NCBI GenBank assembly: GCA_050942995.1
Contig: JBMNOI010000086.1
Location: 1 to 15,939, forward strand
Length of the DNA stretch: 15,939 nt
Source of the DNA: JBMNOI01 sp050942995
GTDB taxonomy: Bacteria; Chloroflexota; Anaerolineae; UBA1429
Direction of reading: 5' to 3'
Under the pieces are notes generated by a model. That model had not been told where the DNA came from, searched no databases, and saw only the letters and a program-made list of their open reading frames with translations. Position numbers and translations under genes: made by a program. This document shows positions 6,978 to 14,502 of the stretch, piece by piece. How positions within the stretch are numbered: the first letter of the stretch is position 1; each line of letters begins with the position of its first letter.

Positions 6978-8048
6978 TCAAGCCGACTGGGCTTTGAGCA
7001 GCTCGGCCTGCTCGGTCGCGGTCAGTTCGTCGATGAACTCGTCCAGCTCGCCGGCCAGCACCCCATCCAGCCGATGGATCGACATACCGATCCGATGGTC
7101 GGTCACCCGATTCTGGGGAAAGTTGTAGGTGCGAATCTTTTCGCTGCGCTCACCCGTGCCCACCTGGCTGCGCCGCGCCTGATCGATGACCTCGAACTGG
7201 CGCGCATACTCGATCTCGTACAGCCGCGCCCGCAAGATAGACATGGCCCGCGCGCGGTTTTGAAGCTGCGAGCGCTCGTCCTGGCATTGCACCACAATGC
7301 CCGTGGGAATATGAGTGATGCGCACCGCCGAGTCGGTCGTATTGACGCTCTGCCCGCCCCGCCCGCCGGAGCGATAGACATCGATGCGCAGATCGCGCTC
7401 GTTGATTTCGACCTCGACCTCATCCGCCTCGGGCATAACGGCCACCGTCGCGGTAGAGGTGTGAATGCGCCCGCCGGTCTCTGTCGTCGGCACACGCTGC
7501 ACCCGGTGCACGCCACTCTCCCACTTGAGTCGTGAAAACGCTCCCCGTCCCCGCACTTCAAAGATGATCTCTTTATAACCGCCGATACCGATCTCGTTAC
7601 TGCTCAGCACCTCTGTGGCCCAGCCCCGATTCGAGGCATAGAGGATATACATGCGGAACAGATCGGCGGCAAAGAGCGCCGCCTCATCCCCTCCGGCTCC
7701 GGCGCGTATCTCCATGATGACGTCGCGCTCGTCACGTGGGTCCTTGGGCAGCAGCAGAAGGGTCAGCCGCTCCTCCAGTTCATCGATCCGACGAGTCAGC
7801 GTATCGATCTCGTCATGGATCATGGCCCGCATATCCTCGTCCCGCTCTTCGGCCATCAGGGCGCGGGCATCGCGCAACTCGTCGGAAAGCGACCGGTACT
7901 CCCGATAGGTATTGACCAGTTCTTCGATCTCGGCCTGCTCCTGAGAGTAGAGCCGGATCTTTTGCGGGTCAGTAGCCACTTCGGGCGAAGATAATAGGTC
8001 GTTCAGTTCATCGTAGCGTCTGACAATTTCGTCAACTCGTTCAAACAT
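6978..8048 (-). CDS. prfA: peptide chain release factor 1
   Basis: RF1 recognises UAA and UAG in the ribosomal A site and triggers peptide release. The product is 356 residues, normal for the family. The stop-codon-reading P-x-T tripeptide is PTT at 187-189 (RVQRVPTTETGGRIHTS). The GGQ motif is at 231-233 in RSGGRGGQSVNTTDSAVRITH, with Gln233 the target of PrmC. RF2 would carry SPF in the first position, so RF1 is the clear assignment. I chose ATG 8048 because ACGGAG lies 6 bases upstream and MFERVDEI matches the usual RF1 beginning; an in-frame ATG at 8063 has no ribosome binding site. It is the first gene of the prfA-prmC-tsaC unit, with a promoter at 8082-8110. Confidence 0.98.
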   Translation of the reverse strand: MFERVDEIVRRYDELNDLLSSPEVATDPQKIRLYSQEQAEIEELVNTYREYRSLSDELRDARALMAEERDEDMRAMIHDEIDTLTRRIDELEERLTLLLLPKDPRDERDVIMEIRAGAGGDEAALFAADLFRMYILYASNRGWATEVLSSNEIGIGGYKEIIFEVRGRGAFSRLKWESGVHRVQRVPTTETGGRIHTSTATVAVMPEADEVEVEINERDLRIDVYRSGGRGGQSVNTTDSAVRITHIPTGIVVQCQDERSQLQNRARAMSILRARLYEIEYARQFEVIDQARRSQVGTGERSEKIRTYNFPQNRVTDHRIGMSIHRLDGVLAGELDEFIDELTATEQAELLKAQSA

Positions 8049-8081
8049 CGCATGCTCCGTCATGTGACAGGGTTACGTTAT

Positions 8082-8110
8082 ATTATAATCTCTTTGGCGA
8101 TACCTGAATA
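8082..8110 (-). promoter_or_regulatory. promoter of prfA-prmC-tsaC
   Basis: A perfect TATAAT (8087-8082, minus strand) is preceded, after 17 bases, by TATTCA (8110-8105), a weak -35. The predicted start near 8075 gives a leader of about 27 bases to the prfA ATG. Confidence 0.55.
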
Positions 8111-8139
8111 AAAAGAGTAGAGGAGCGGGCAGATCGCTC
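8111..8139 (-). terminator. probable parB terminator
   Basis: On the minus strand GAGCG (8139-8135) pairs with CGCTC (8127-8123) around 7 bases, and a TTTTTA run follows after about 8 bases. The stem is short, so this is a moderate candidate. It is the last of the five stem-loops downstream of parB. Confidence 0.45.
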
Positions 8140-8219
8140 AGCATCCGGCCTCAAAGGCCTGTCGGGGAATGGGCGTCCCCGATCGTTGACCGATCCCCCA
8201 TCCTCTACCCGAAGGATGG
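8123..8219. repeat. array of five consecutive small stem-loops after parB
   Basis: Five separate inverted repeats nearly fill the gap between parB and the prfA promoter. In plus-strand coordinates they are 8123-8127/8135-8139 (5 bp), 8147-8151/8155-8159 (5 bp, 3-base loop), 8163-8168/8176-8181 (6 bp), 8181-8185/8191-8195 (5 bp) and 8198-8204/8213-8219 (7 bp). The third and fourth share one base. All are perfect but unrelated in sequence, so this is not a tandem repeat. Only the last one met by parB transcripts (8123-8139) is followed by a U-run. The rest may be an mRNA 3'-end structure. Confidence 0.6.
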
Positions 8220-8228
8220 TCGCCTCTG

Positions 8229-9101
8229 CTACTGATCGGGCAATAGCCGATTGTACAGGGCGTCGAGTTCCTCTTCAGAATAAAAATGAATGACCAGCCT
8301 GCCGCCTTTGCGGCTACGGAACAGGTCGACCTTGGTGCCCAGGGCGTTGCGAAATTCCTGCTCCAGCGCCTCGGTCTCGGGCGAGCGCGAGCGCTGGCGC
8401 TCGGTATTGCGCGTGGCCGCCTGCAGCCGTCGCACCAGTTCCTCGGTCTGGCGTACCGAGAGGCGCTTGCGCACCACGGTGCGAAAAGCCAGCATCTGCT
8501 CATCTTCCTCATCCAGCATCAGCAACGCCCGGGCGTGTCCCTCAGTGATCTGAGATTCCTGAAGGGCGCTCTGGATCTCTTCCGGAAGGCGCAGCAGGCG
8601 AATGGTGTTCGTCACGCTGACGCGGCTACGCCCTACCCGCTCGGCGATCTGTTCCTGGGTCAGCCCAAACTCATCGGCCAATTGAGTATAGGCCAGCGCC
8701 TCTTCGATGGGGCTGAGATCGGCGCGCTGAATATTCTCGATAAGGGCCAGTTCCAGCATCTCTTGTGGCGTCACATCTTTGACGATAACATCCACATGCT
8801 GCAATCCGGCGATGCGCGCCGCCCGCCAGCGTCGCTCACCGGCGATGATCTGGTAGCGTGGCAGTTGCCCCGGCTCGCCGGTGCCGCGCGCCTGGTGCAC
8901 GATCAGCGGCTGGATCAGGCCCACCTCGCGGATCGACTTGGCCAGATCTTCCAGAGCCTGCGGATCGAACACAGTACGAGGCTGCCGGGGATTGGGCGCG
9001 ATCGAGTCGATGTGAACCTTGCGCAGGCCGGGCACCGGATCGGCGGATGGAATGAGCGCCTCCAGCCCTCTGCCCAGGCCGCGCCGTTCTCTTTGTGCCA
9101 T
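8229..9101 (-). CDS. parB: chromosome-partitioning protein ParB
   Basis: ParB is a CTP-dependent clamp that loads at parS and spreads along DNA for origin segregation with ParA. The product is 290 residues. The N-terminal KRGLGRGLEALIP-type motif is present as RRGLGRGLEALIP (6-18). The CTP-binding and arginine-patch box is GERRWRAA (88-95). LIENIQRADLSPIEEALAY (120-138) follows, then the parS-recognising helix-turn-helix (LTQEQIAERVGRSRVSVTN, about 147-165) and a C-terminal dimerisation segment. I chose ATG 9101 for the GGAGGTGAG site upstream; an ATG at 9128 lacks one. It lies 78 bp after parA in the same direction. No parS-like palindrome was found in the window. Confidence 0.97.
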   Translation of the reverse strand: MAQRERRGLGRGLEALIPSADPVPGLRKVHIDSIAPNPRQPRTVFDPQALEDLAKSIREVGLIQPLIVHQARGTGEPGQLPRYQIIAGERRWRAARIAGLQHVDVIVKDVTPQEMLELALIENIQRADLSPIEEALAYTQLADEFGLTQEQIAERVGRSRVSVTNTIRLLRLPEEIQSALQESQITEGHARALLMLDEEDEQMLAFRTVVRKRLSVRQTEELVRRLQAATRNTERQRSRSPETEALEQEFRNALGTKVDLFRSRKGGRLVIHFYSEEELDALYNRLLPDQ

Positions 9102-9179
9102 CAGCTCACCTCCGCTTTGTGCCTCCATCGGGCCTGATTCGAAATGACAAGACGTGCTCTACCGGTAATGCGGAGCAGG

Positions 9180-9959
9180 TCATACGTCGCCCTCGTACGA
9201 CTCCCCGTTCATGATCTCTTCGCAAAGCGAGGCGTAAGCCAATCCTCCGCTGGATTCCGGCGCATAGCTGGCGATGGGCTCCCCATAGCTGGGCGCCTCG
9301 CTCAGCTTGACGCTGCGCGGAATGATGGAGCGGAACACCGTAGAGGGGAAATGCTGCTGAATCTCTTCGACCACCTGGCGCGCCAGGTTCGTCCGCGAGT
9401 CGTACATCGTCAGAATCAGCCCCCGCACGACGAGATCGGGGTTCAGCCCCTGGCGCACCAGCTCGATAGTATGCAGTAGCTGGGTCAGCCCCTCCAGCGG
9501 CAGGTATTCGCACTGAATGGGAATAAGAACACCGTCCGAGGCGGTCAGGGCATTCACCGTCAGCATCCCCAGGCTCGGCGGAGTATCGATGAGGACATAG
9601 TCATACCGATGGCGCACCGTATCCAGCGCCTGGCGCAGACGCGATTCGCGCCCCGGCATATCGACCATCTCGACCTCGGCGCCGGCCAGTGCCGGAGAAG
9701 AGGGCACCAGGTCGAGCCCTACCACGCCGGTAAGGCGCACCAGGCCGGACAACGATTCAGCGCCGATCAGCGCATCATAGATCGAACGGCTCAGCGCGTT
9801 CTTGTCCACGCCCAGGCTGCTGGTTGCATTGGCCTGCGGATCGACATCCACCAACAGGACATGTTTGCCCGCCTGGGCCAGGTACGCGCCCAGGTTCACG
9901 GCCGTCGTCGTTTTGCCGACTCCGCCCTTTTGGTTGGCCAACGCATACACTCGGCCCAT
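9180..9959 (-). CDS. parA: chromosome-partitioning ATPase ParA (Soj)
   Basis: This is a deviant Walker ATPase of 259 residues that binds the nucleoid in its ATP state and is stimulated by ParB. The deviant Walker A is KGGVGKT (11-17) with the signature Lys11. The switch regions are LLVDVDPQANATSSLG (35-50) and YVLIDTPPSLG (121-131). The C-terminal half has the chromosomal ParA pattern (PIQCEYLPLEGLTQLL; SIIPRSVKLSEAPSYGEPI). There is no N-terminal helix-turn-helix extension, so it is Soj-like rather than a plasmid P1-type ParA. GAGGAG about 5 bases before ATG 9959 supports the start. A promoter is predicted at 9999-10027, and parB follows. Confidence 0.98.
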   Translation of the reverse strand: MGRVYALANQKGGVGKTTTAVNLGAYLAQAGKHVLLVDVDPQANATSSLGVDKNALSRSIYDALIGAESLSGLVRLTGVVGLDLVPSSPALAGAEVEMVDMPGRESRLRQALDTVRHRYDYVLIDTPPSLGMLTVNALTASDGVLIPIQCEYLPLEGLTQLLHTIELVRQGLNPDLVVRGLILTMYDSRTNLARQVVEEIQQHFPSTVFRSIIPRSVKLSEAPSYGEPIASYAPESSGGLAYASLCEEIMNGESYEGDV

Positions 9960-9998
9960 GTGCTCCTCATCTGCTCGGCTACATCGATGTCATTTCGG

Positions 9999-10027
9999 GT
10001 TATAGCAAAGGCCCGGTTCGATCTAAA
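9999..10027 (-). promoter_or_regulatory. candidate parAB promoter lying inside a hairpin
   Basis: On the minus strand TTTAGA (10027-10022) and TATAAC (10004-9999) are 17 bases apart, with a start predicted near 9992 and a leader of about 32 bases. The spacer and -35 lie within the hairpin at 10005-10040 that ends the upstream operon. Confidence 0.45.
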
Positions 10028-10040
10028 GATCGGCCTTTGC
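10005..10040 (-). terminator. hairpin ending the rpmH-to-kinase operon
   Basis: GCAAAGGCC at 10005-10013 pairs with GGCCTTTGC at 10032-10040 (9 bp). The 18-base loop itself contains the palindrome GATCTAAAGATC (10020-10031). The hairpin begins 23 bases after the kinase stop. No U-run follows on the minus strand, so it may be a weak terminator or a processing or stability element. Confidence 0.5.
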
Positions 10041-10063
10041 CGCGCATACTTTGGAGAATGAGG

Positions 10064-10912
10064 CTAGCTCCGCAGGCGTCCGTGTCGCAGGCGCCACTCC
10101 ACCCGCTCTCGCGTGGGCAGGTTGCTGGGGCCAACTCCTTCGATGACAAAAGAGGCCACGCAATTGGCAAAGCGCGCCGATTCCAGCGGGTCATCTGTCT
10201 CGGCCATGCGCACAAAAAAGGCCGTAGCAAATACATCGCCGGCCCCCGTCGGGTCGACCTCGGCCACCTCATAGGCGGGCACATGCACGGTGCTGCCGCC
10301 ACGGTAGATGATCGAGCCGCCGTCGCCCATCGTCACGACCAACAGGCGAGTCCGATCGGCAATGTGGCGTATCACATCCATGTCTCCACCCACATCCTCA
10401 GGGCTCAACACCACCACATTGACCAGATCCAGGATATCGGCGGTGCCGTTCCATGACTCGGGCTCGACCAGTCCACAGCCGTTCCAGCGGCGCAACCAGC
10501 CCTGGGGGGTTATGCCCAACAAGGAGCGTGGAAAGCGCGACGCCAGCGCCACATCGACTTCCTGAGCCACAGGCCCCAGGTGGACGATAGGGATCTCGCC
10601 CCAGTCGGCGGGCAGGTCATCGACAGACAGCATCTCGGCGACGGCGCGCACATACTGGCGACGCGTTCGACCCTCATAGATATTCTCAAAGGTCGTCGTA
10701 CAGTCGGCGGGCCGCCGGTGCACAATGATCGAGGGGACATCATCAAAAAGCGGCAGCGTCGCCTCGGCGCTGGTCAGCACACCGACACGCAGACCCAGCC
10801 GTTCTGCCGCCAGCGCCGAATAGGTTGCCGTCCCACCATAGCGAAAGGTGCCGTCGGGTACCAGGTCTTTGGTTACATGCCCGATGACCAGATACTGTGG
10901 TAATGAATTCAA
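10064..10912 (-). CDS. PfkB/ribokinase-family carbohydrate kinase
   Basis: The product is a small sugar- or nucleoside-type kinase of 282 residues. The PfkB signature 2 is clear: DPTGAGDVFATAF (220-232), with Asp226 as the catalytic base and the GAGD anion hole. An N-terminal GHVTKD and a glycine pair (YGGTATYSALAAERLG, 25-40) occupy the positions of the substrate-binding motif. LLVVTMGDGGSIIY (190-203) is the usual strand before the ATP site. The substrate cannot be told from sequence. The start is a TTG at 10912 with GAGG 8 bases upstream; no in-frame ATG or GTG lies between it and the jag stop. It begins 14 bases after jag, so it is cotranscribed with the yidC-jag group, a functionally unexplained neighbour. 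Confidence 0.85.
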   Translation of the reverse strand: MNSLPQYLVIGHVTKDLVPDGTFRYGGTATYSALAAERLGLRVGVLTSAEATLPLFDDVPSIIVHRRPADCTTTFENIYEGRTRRQYVRAVAEMLSVDDLPADWGEIPIVHLGPVAQEVDVALASRFPRSLLGITPQGWLRRWNGCGLVEPESWNGTADILDLVNVVVLSPEDVGGDMDVIRHIADRTRLLVVTMGDGGSIIYRGGSTVHVPAYEVAEVDPTGAGDVFATAFFVRMAETDDPLESARFANCVASFVIEGVGPSNLPTRERVEWRLRHGRLRS

Positions 10913-10926
10913 GTCACGCGCCTCGA

Positions 10927-11769
10927 CTATTTAGGCAAGATCTGAACCTTGCGGCTATCGTCTTCACCGGTGCTCTCGGTATAGACGTCCGGGTCATCCC
11001 GCAGCGCCAGGTGGACGATGCGCCGCTCATAGGCCGGCATCGGCTCCAGGACAGTGGCTTGTCCCGTGCGACGCACCTGATCGGCCATGCGGGCGGCCAG
11101 CGCCTGTAGCGCCTGGGTGCGCTTTTCACGATAGCCCTCGACATCCACCACCACATTGGGCCACGATCCGATCTTGCGACTGACGATCAGGCGCACGATG
11201 AACTGCAGATCGCGCAACGTCTCGCCGCGCCGCCCGATCAATCCGCCCAGATCATCACCGACGATGTTCAGCACCAGGGGTGATGCCTCGCCGGACGCCG
11301 GATCGACCTGCCCCCCACGATCGGATATCTCGACCGCTCCGAGAATCCCCATCTTGTCCAGCAGCGTCGCGACGACTTCCGAAGCCACGCGCTCCAACTG
11401 AGCCGAATCGACTTGCCCGGCAGCGGGCGCTTCTGGCTCCTCCGCCTCGGCCTCTTCCTCTTCGGTCTCGGCCTCGACGGCCTCTGCGCCACGGCTCGCC
11501 GTCGCTTCAACCGACGGCTGCTCGGGTTGTTCTGCAGCGATGTCATGTGCCGGAACCGCCGGTTTGGGCTCCATGGGCAGCCATACGCGGATAACGGCCT
11601 CTCCGGTGCGCACCAATCCGAGGATGGTGCGCGAGCTATCGCGGATTACGTCGTACTCCAGGGCGTCGACCGGCACCTGCAATTCATGGGCAGCCTGTTC
11701 GAGTGCGTCCTCCACGCTCTTGCCGGTGTACTCAACGCTTCGCTTTGGCTCTTTGCCTCTGTTTTCCAT
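10927..11769 (-). CDS. khpB: Jag/KhpB RNA-binding protein
   Basis: Jag (KhpB, EloR) binds RNA and, in Firmicutes, acts with KhpA in cell elongation; it is commonly encoded next to yidC. The product is 280 residues. A Jag_N domain is at about 10-62 (SVEYTGKSVEDALEQAAHEL; TILGLVRTGEAVIRVW). A Glu/Ala-rich acidic linker spans about 67-118. A KH domain is at about 162-210, with its GxxG loop in LIGRRGETLRDLQFIV. An R3H domain spans about 213-280 (YREKRTQALQALA; PMPAYERRIVHLALRD). The ATG at 11769 is preceded by AAAGGAAAAGG and lies inside yidC; the two genes overlap by 38 bp in different frames. No later in-frame start fits before the conserved SVEYTGKS. Confidence 0.93.
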   Translation of the reverse strand: MENRGKEPKRSVEYTGKSVEDALEQAAHELQVPVDALEYDVIRDSSRTILGLVRTGEAVIRVWLPMEPKPAVPAHDIAAEQPEQPSVEATASRGAEAVEAETEEEEAEAEEPEAPAAGQVDSAQLERVASEVVATLLDKMGILGAVEISDRGGQVDPASGEASPLVLNIVGDDLGGLIGRRGETLRDLQFIVRLIVSRKIGSWPNVVVDVEGYREKRTQALQALAARMADQVRRTGQATVLEPMPAYERRIVHLALRDDPDVYTESTGEDDSRKVQILPK

Positions 11770-12646
11770 GTGCCGCCTTTTCCTTGCTCTCTGCAGCGGA
11801 GGTCGTCTGAGACGTTACCGGGGCTATCGGCCCCTCTCGACGCTCGATCAGCCACTGCATAGCGATACCGATCACATTCGAGATTACAAAGTAGAGCGCC
11901 AGCCCCGACGAGAATTGGGTCGTAAAGTAGCCGAACATGAGCGGCATCATAAGTTGCATCGTCTGATTCACTGATGCCTGTTGCGGATCGGCCGCGGGCT
12001 GGGCCATCATCTTTTGTTGCAACCACATCGTCCCGGCCACAAGTACCGGCAGAACAAAGGGGGTAGGATCTGGCTTGGCCAGATTCAACCATAAGAAGTG
12101 GCTTTGCAACGGCACGATATCTACAATCGGTATGAGATTTTGATATGCACTCTGGGCCAGGTTCATCAATTCGAGCGGGGTATCGGCCAGCATACTGTTG
12201 ATCGACTGATAGAGCCCGATCCAGATTGGAAACTGGATCAATGTCGGAAGGCATCCGCCCAGAGGATTTACCCCCGCCTCTTTATACAACTTTTGCTGCT
12301 CAACGACCAGTTTCTCTTTATTGCCACCGTACTTTTTCTGTAGCTCGGCCATCTTGGGCTGCAGTGCGGCCATTTTACGCGATGAGCGTATCTGGCGGAT
12401 ATGCAGCGGTGAAGTGATCAGCCGCAAAATAAGCGTAAAGACGGTGATGGCGACGACAAAGTTACGCCCCAGATAGGCGTAAAGAAAGAGGAGGATATTG
12501 AGCATGGGGCGAAGGAGCCCTTCGCGCCAAATAGTCCCCCAGCCGACCTGAGTGACGATCACCACCGCAATGGCAACCAGTCCCCAGATCAACAGCGACT
12601 TGCGTAGCTGTCTGGTATCGATTTGTGGTCTACTTGTATTCTGCAC
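11732..12646 (-). CDS. yidC: YidC/Oxa1 membrane protein insertase
   Basis: YidC inserts proteins into the cytoplasmic membrane, alone or with Sec. The product is 304 residues, the short Gram-positive-like form without the large periplasmic domain. Hydrophobic segments are near 17-35, 47-80 (FVVAITVFTLILRLITSPL, with Arg75 in the hydrophilic groove position), 127-150 (NPLGGCLPTLIQFPIWIGLY), 197-213 and 230-267. The charged cytoplasmic hairpin (KMAALQPKMAELQKKYGG) lies between the second and third. The C-terminal tail is basic (KQRQRAKAKR), as in ribosome-binding YidC proteins. The N-terminal segment lacks a lipobox cysteine. The start is a GTG at 12646 with GAGG 10 bases upstream. It lies 24 bp after the lipoprotein gene and overlaps jag by 38 bp. 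Confidence 0.96.
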   Translation of the reverse strand: MQNTSRPQIDTRQLRKSLLIWGLVAIAVVIVTQVGWGTIWREGLLRPMLNILLFLYAYLGRNFVVAITVFTLILRLITSPLHIRQIRSSRKMAALQPKMAELQKKYGGNKEKLVVEQQKLYKEAGVNPLGGCLPTLIQFPIWIGLYQSINSMLADTPLELMNLAQSAYQNLIPIVDIVPLQSHFLWLNLAKPDPTPFVLPVLVAGTMWLQQKMMAQPAADPQQASVNQTMQLMMPLMFGYFTTQFSSGLALYFVISNVIGIAMQWLIERREGPIAPVTSQTTSAAESKEKAAHGKQRQRAKAKR

Positions 12647-12670
12647 CCGTGGTCAACCTCTTTGCGCTGG

Positions 12671-13831
12671 TTACCTGATATTCTCTGGAAAAGTCCACAC
12701 GATGGGGTCGCGCCGGGTCAAGTCCAACGCATATACATTGCCCGCCGTCGTCCCCAAATAGATCGTGTCCCCTTCGATAGCCGGTGTCGAGAGCACGGGC
12801 GTACCGCCGGTATTATAGATCAGCTCTTCCATACCATTCTCGATCTGGATGGTATATACCGATCCGGTATTGGTCGCTACAATCAAAAGCTCTCGCTCGG
12901 GGATAAAAGCCGGTCCGGCGCGAACCGCGCCATCCACTGCGATCGGGCTCCAATGCACCGCCCCGTCGGATACCTGGCGGGCGTGCACCTGGCCGTTGAG
13001 CGAGCCAAAGTAGACAACGCCCTCATGGACAAAGGCCTCGCCCCACACCCAGCCACCGAGATCCTCGGTCTGCCAAAGCTCCTGACCGGTCTCTTTGTCC
13101 AGCGCGTGCAGGCGATTATCGACACCCCCTACGAACAGCACACCGTTGGACAGCGTAACGCGGCCCGGTACCGAGCTGCCGATATCGGCCCGCCACACCT
13201 CACGCCCTGTGGCCCGATCGATGGCATATACATGGCGATCCATCGAACCCACATACACCCGCTCATCGTCCACCGCCGGCGCGCCCCACACCCAGTTACC
13301 GGTTTTAAAGGGCTCGTCCCACACAGGGTCCTGTGTCTCGATATCGACGGCGTATATGGCATAGTCCGATGAGCCGTAATAGGCCACCCCATCATGCACC
13401 GTCACTCCACCGACCACCGCCTCATCTACGGACAGTGTCCATAATACGCGGCCGTTGGTGCGGTTAAAGGCATACACCAGTCCGTCGAACGTGGTGGCCA
13501 GCACCATATCGCCCGTCACCTCGGGGGTGCCAAAGACGGCCTGCAGAGGGGGCTGGGCATCTCGCGCGCTGCGGCCGCCAAAGAGGCCGCCCAGACCACC
13601 GCCACCCGATTCCTGCGCCACAGGATAACGCCACAGCTCAGCGCCGCGATCGGTAGCATCCAGCGCCAGCACAGTGCCCGTAGGAAGCACAACATAGACG
13701 ACACCATCCTCTGCGGTTAGTGTCGTCCAACCGGCATTGCTTGCTGCGGTTCTGGGCATGCAACTCGCCAGAACAAGTGCAAACAGAATCAAGAGGAGCA
13801 CATACGGTCCTCTTTTTTTCACGATATTCAA
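12671..13831 (-). CDS. PQQ-like beta-propeller lipoprotein (BamB-like repeats)
   Basis: The product has 386 residues. Residues 5-7 are basic, 9-22 hydrophobic, and LASC (21-24) is a lipobox, so the protein should be anchored outside the cytoplasmic membrane. The rest consists of about eight WD-like PQQ repeats of the form VYVGSxDxxVYAIDxxTGxxxW: near 45-68, 109-132, 149-171, 191-213, 231-253, 272-294, 315-336 and 357-380. Two WVWG motifs follow repeats 3 and 5. A Gly-rich insertion lies at 75-88. There is no sign of a PQQ-dependent dehydrogenase active site, so a scaffold role like BamB is more likely. The start is a TTG at 13831, 8 bases after AAGGAGG. It sits between yidD and yidC, suggesting a role in membrane-protein insertion or folding (inference). 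Confidence 0.85.
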   Translation of the reverse strand: MNIVKKRGPYVLLLILFALVLASCMPRTAASNAGWTTLTAEDGVVYVVLPTGTVLALDATDRGAELWRYPVAQESGGGGLGGLFGGRSARDAQPPLQAVFGTPEVTGDMVLATTFDGLVYAFNRTNGRVLWTLSVDEAVVGGVTVHDGVAYYGSSDYAIYAVDIETQDPVWDEPFKTGNWVWGAPAVDDERVYVGSMDRHVYAIDRATGREVWRADIGSSVPGRVTLSNGVLFVGGVDNRLHALDKETGQELWQTEDLGGWVWGEAFVHEGVVYFGSLNGQVHARQVSDGAVHWSPIAVDGAVRAGPAFIPERELLIVATNTGSVYTIQIENGMEELIYNTGGTPVLSTPAIEGDTIYLGTTAGNVYALDLTRRDPIVWTFPENIR

Positions 13832-13909
13832 CCTCGAAACCTCCTTGGTACAAAACGTCGGCGACACATGCCCCGACGATACTGCAATGAACTCCCGACA
13901 ATCCGCCAC

Positions 13910-14134
13910 CTATGGCACCGGATCATAACCCCCCGGATTAAAGGGGTGGCAACGCAACAAACGATTCACCCCCATCCAGACACCTCGCAGCACACCGTAT
14001 CGGGCCACAGCCTCGTACGTGTACTGCGAACAGGAGGGGGTGAAGCGGCAACTAGGAGGGAGGGCAGGTGAGATAAACCGCTGATAGAACCGTATTGCTC
14101 CCATTGCGGAGCGTTTACCCCAGGATTCGCCCAT
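13910..14134 (-). CDS. yidD: membrane protein insertion efficiency factor YidD
   Basis: YidD is a small membrane-associated protein that aids YidC-dependent insertion. The product is 74 residues. The family core is intact: IRFYQRFISPALPPSCRFTPSCSQYTYEA (14-42) with Cys29 and Cys35, then GVWMGVNRLLRCHPFNPGGYDPVP with Cys62 and the RCHPFNPGG signature. An N-terminal amphipathic helix is expected. ATG 14134 lies 3 bases after the rnpA stop, so the two are translationally coupled; the site AAGAGA is weak. An internal ATG at 14104 has no better site. Confidence 0.96.
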   Translation of the reverse strand: MGESWGKRSAMGAIRFYQRFISPALPPSCRFTPSCSQYTYEAVARYGVLRGVWMGVNRLLRCHPFNPGGYDPVP

Positions 14135-14137
14135 CGA

Positions 14138-14482
14138 TTATGTCTCTTTATATAGTCGGGCCACACCGAACAGGTGCGACACCGAACGCTCTACTGCCCA
14201 ATAATCGGCTCCACCAATCCCTCTGCGCGCGATCAACACAACATCCCAACCAGGCTCAACCAGATCGTGATGCATCCGCACCACTTCGCGCATCAACCGC
14301 CGCACACGATTGCGTGTCACAGCGTTTCCGATCCTCCGACTGACTGAAAATCCAAAGCGGCTGTACGGCAGATCGTTCCGCAATCGACACACGACGATCC
14401 TCGAATCGGACCAACACCGCCCCCGGGCATGCACCCGGCCAAAGTCGGCGGATCGCGTCAGGCGATGCTTACGCGGCAACAC
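14138..14482 (-). CDS. rnpA: ribonuclease P protein component
   Basis: This is the protein subunit of RNase P (114 residues), which helps the catalytic RNA process pre-tRNA 5' ends. The family signature is RNRVRRLMRE at 57-66, preceded by FGFSVSRRIGNAVT. The N-terminal LPRKHRLTRSADFGRVHARG is typical. The strongly basic composition also fits. The start appears to be GTG 14482, followed at once by a TTG that could serve instead; the ribosome binding site is weak. It begins 20 bases after rpmH, the usual rpmH-rnpA pairing. Confidence 0.96.
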   Translation of the reverse strand: MLPRKHRLTRSADFGRVHARGRCWSDSRIVVCRLRNDLPYSRFGFSVSRRIGNAVTRNRVRRLMREVVRMHHDLVEPGWDVVLIARRGIGGADYWAVERSVSHLFGVARLYKET

Positions 14483-14502
14483 AGGATCATCACAATGATA
14501 GC

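Noticed and set aside
8286..9137. Plus-strand open frame of 283 codons opposite parB
   Set aside because: It mirrors the parB codons; high-GC genes commonly give such antisense frames, and ParB is unmistakable.
12623..13372. Plus-strand open frame of 249 codons opposite the propeller lipoprotein
   Set aside because: It is antisense to the repeat-containing lipoprotein and has no independent evidence of coding.
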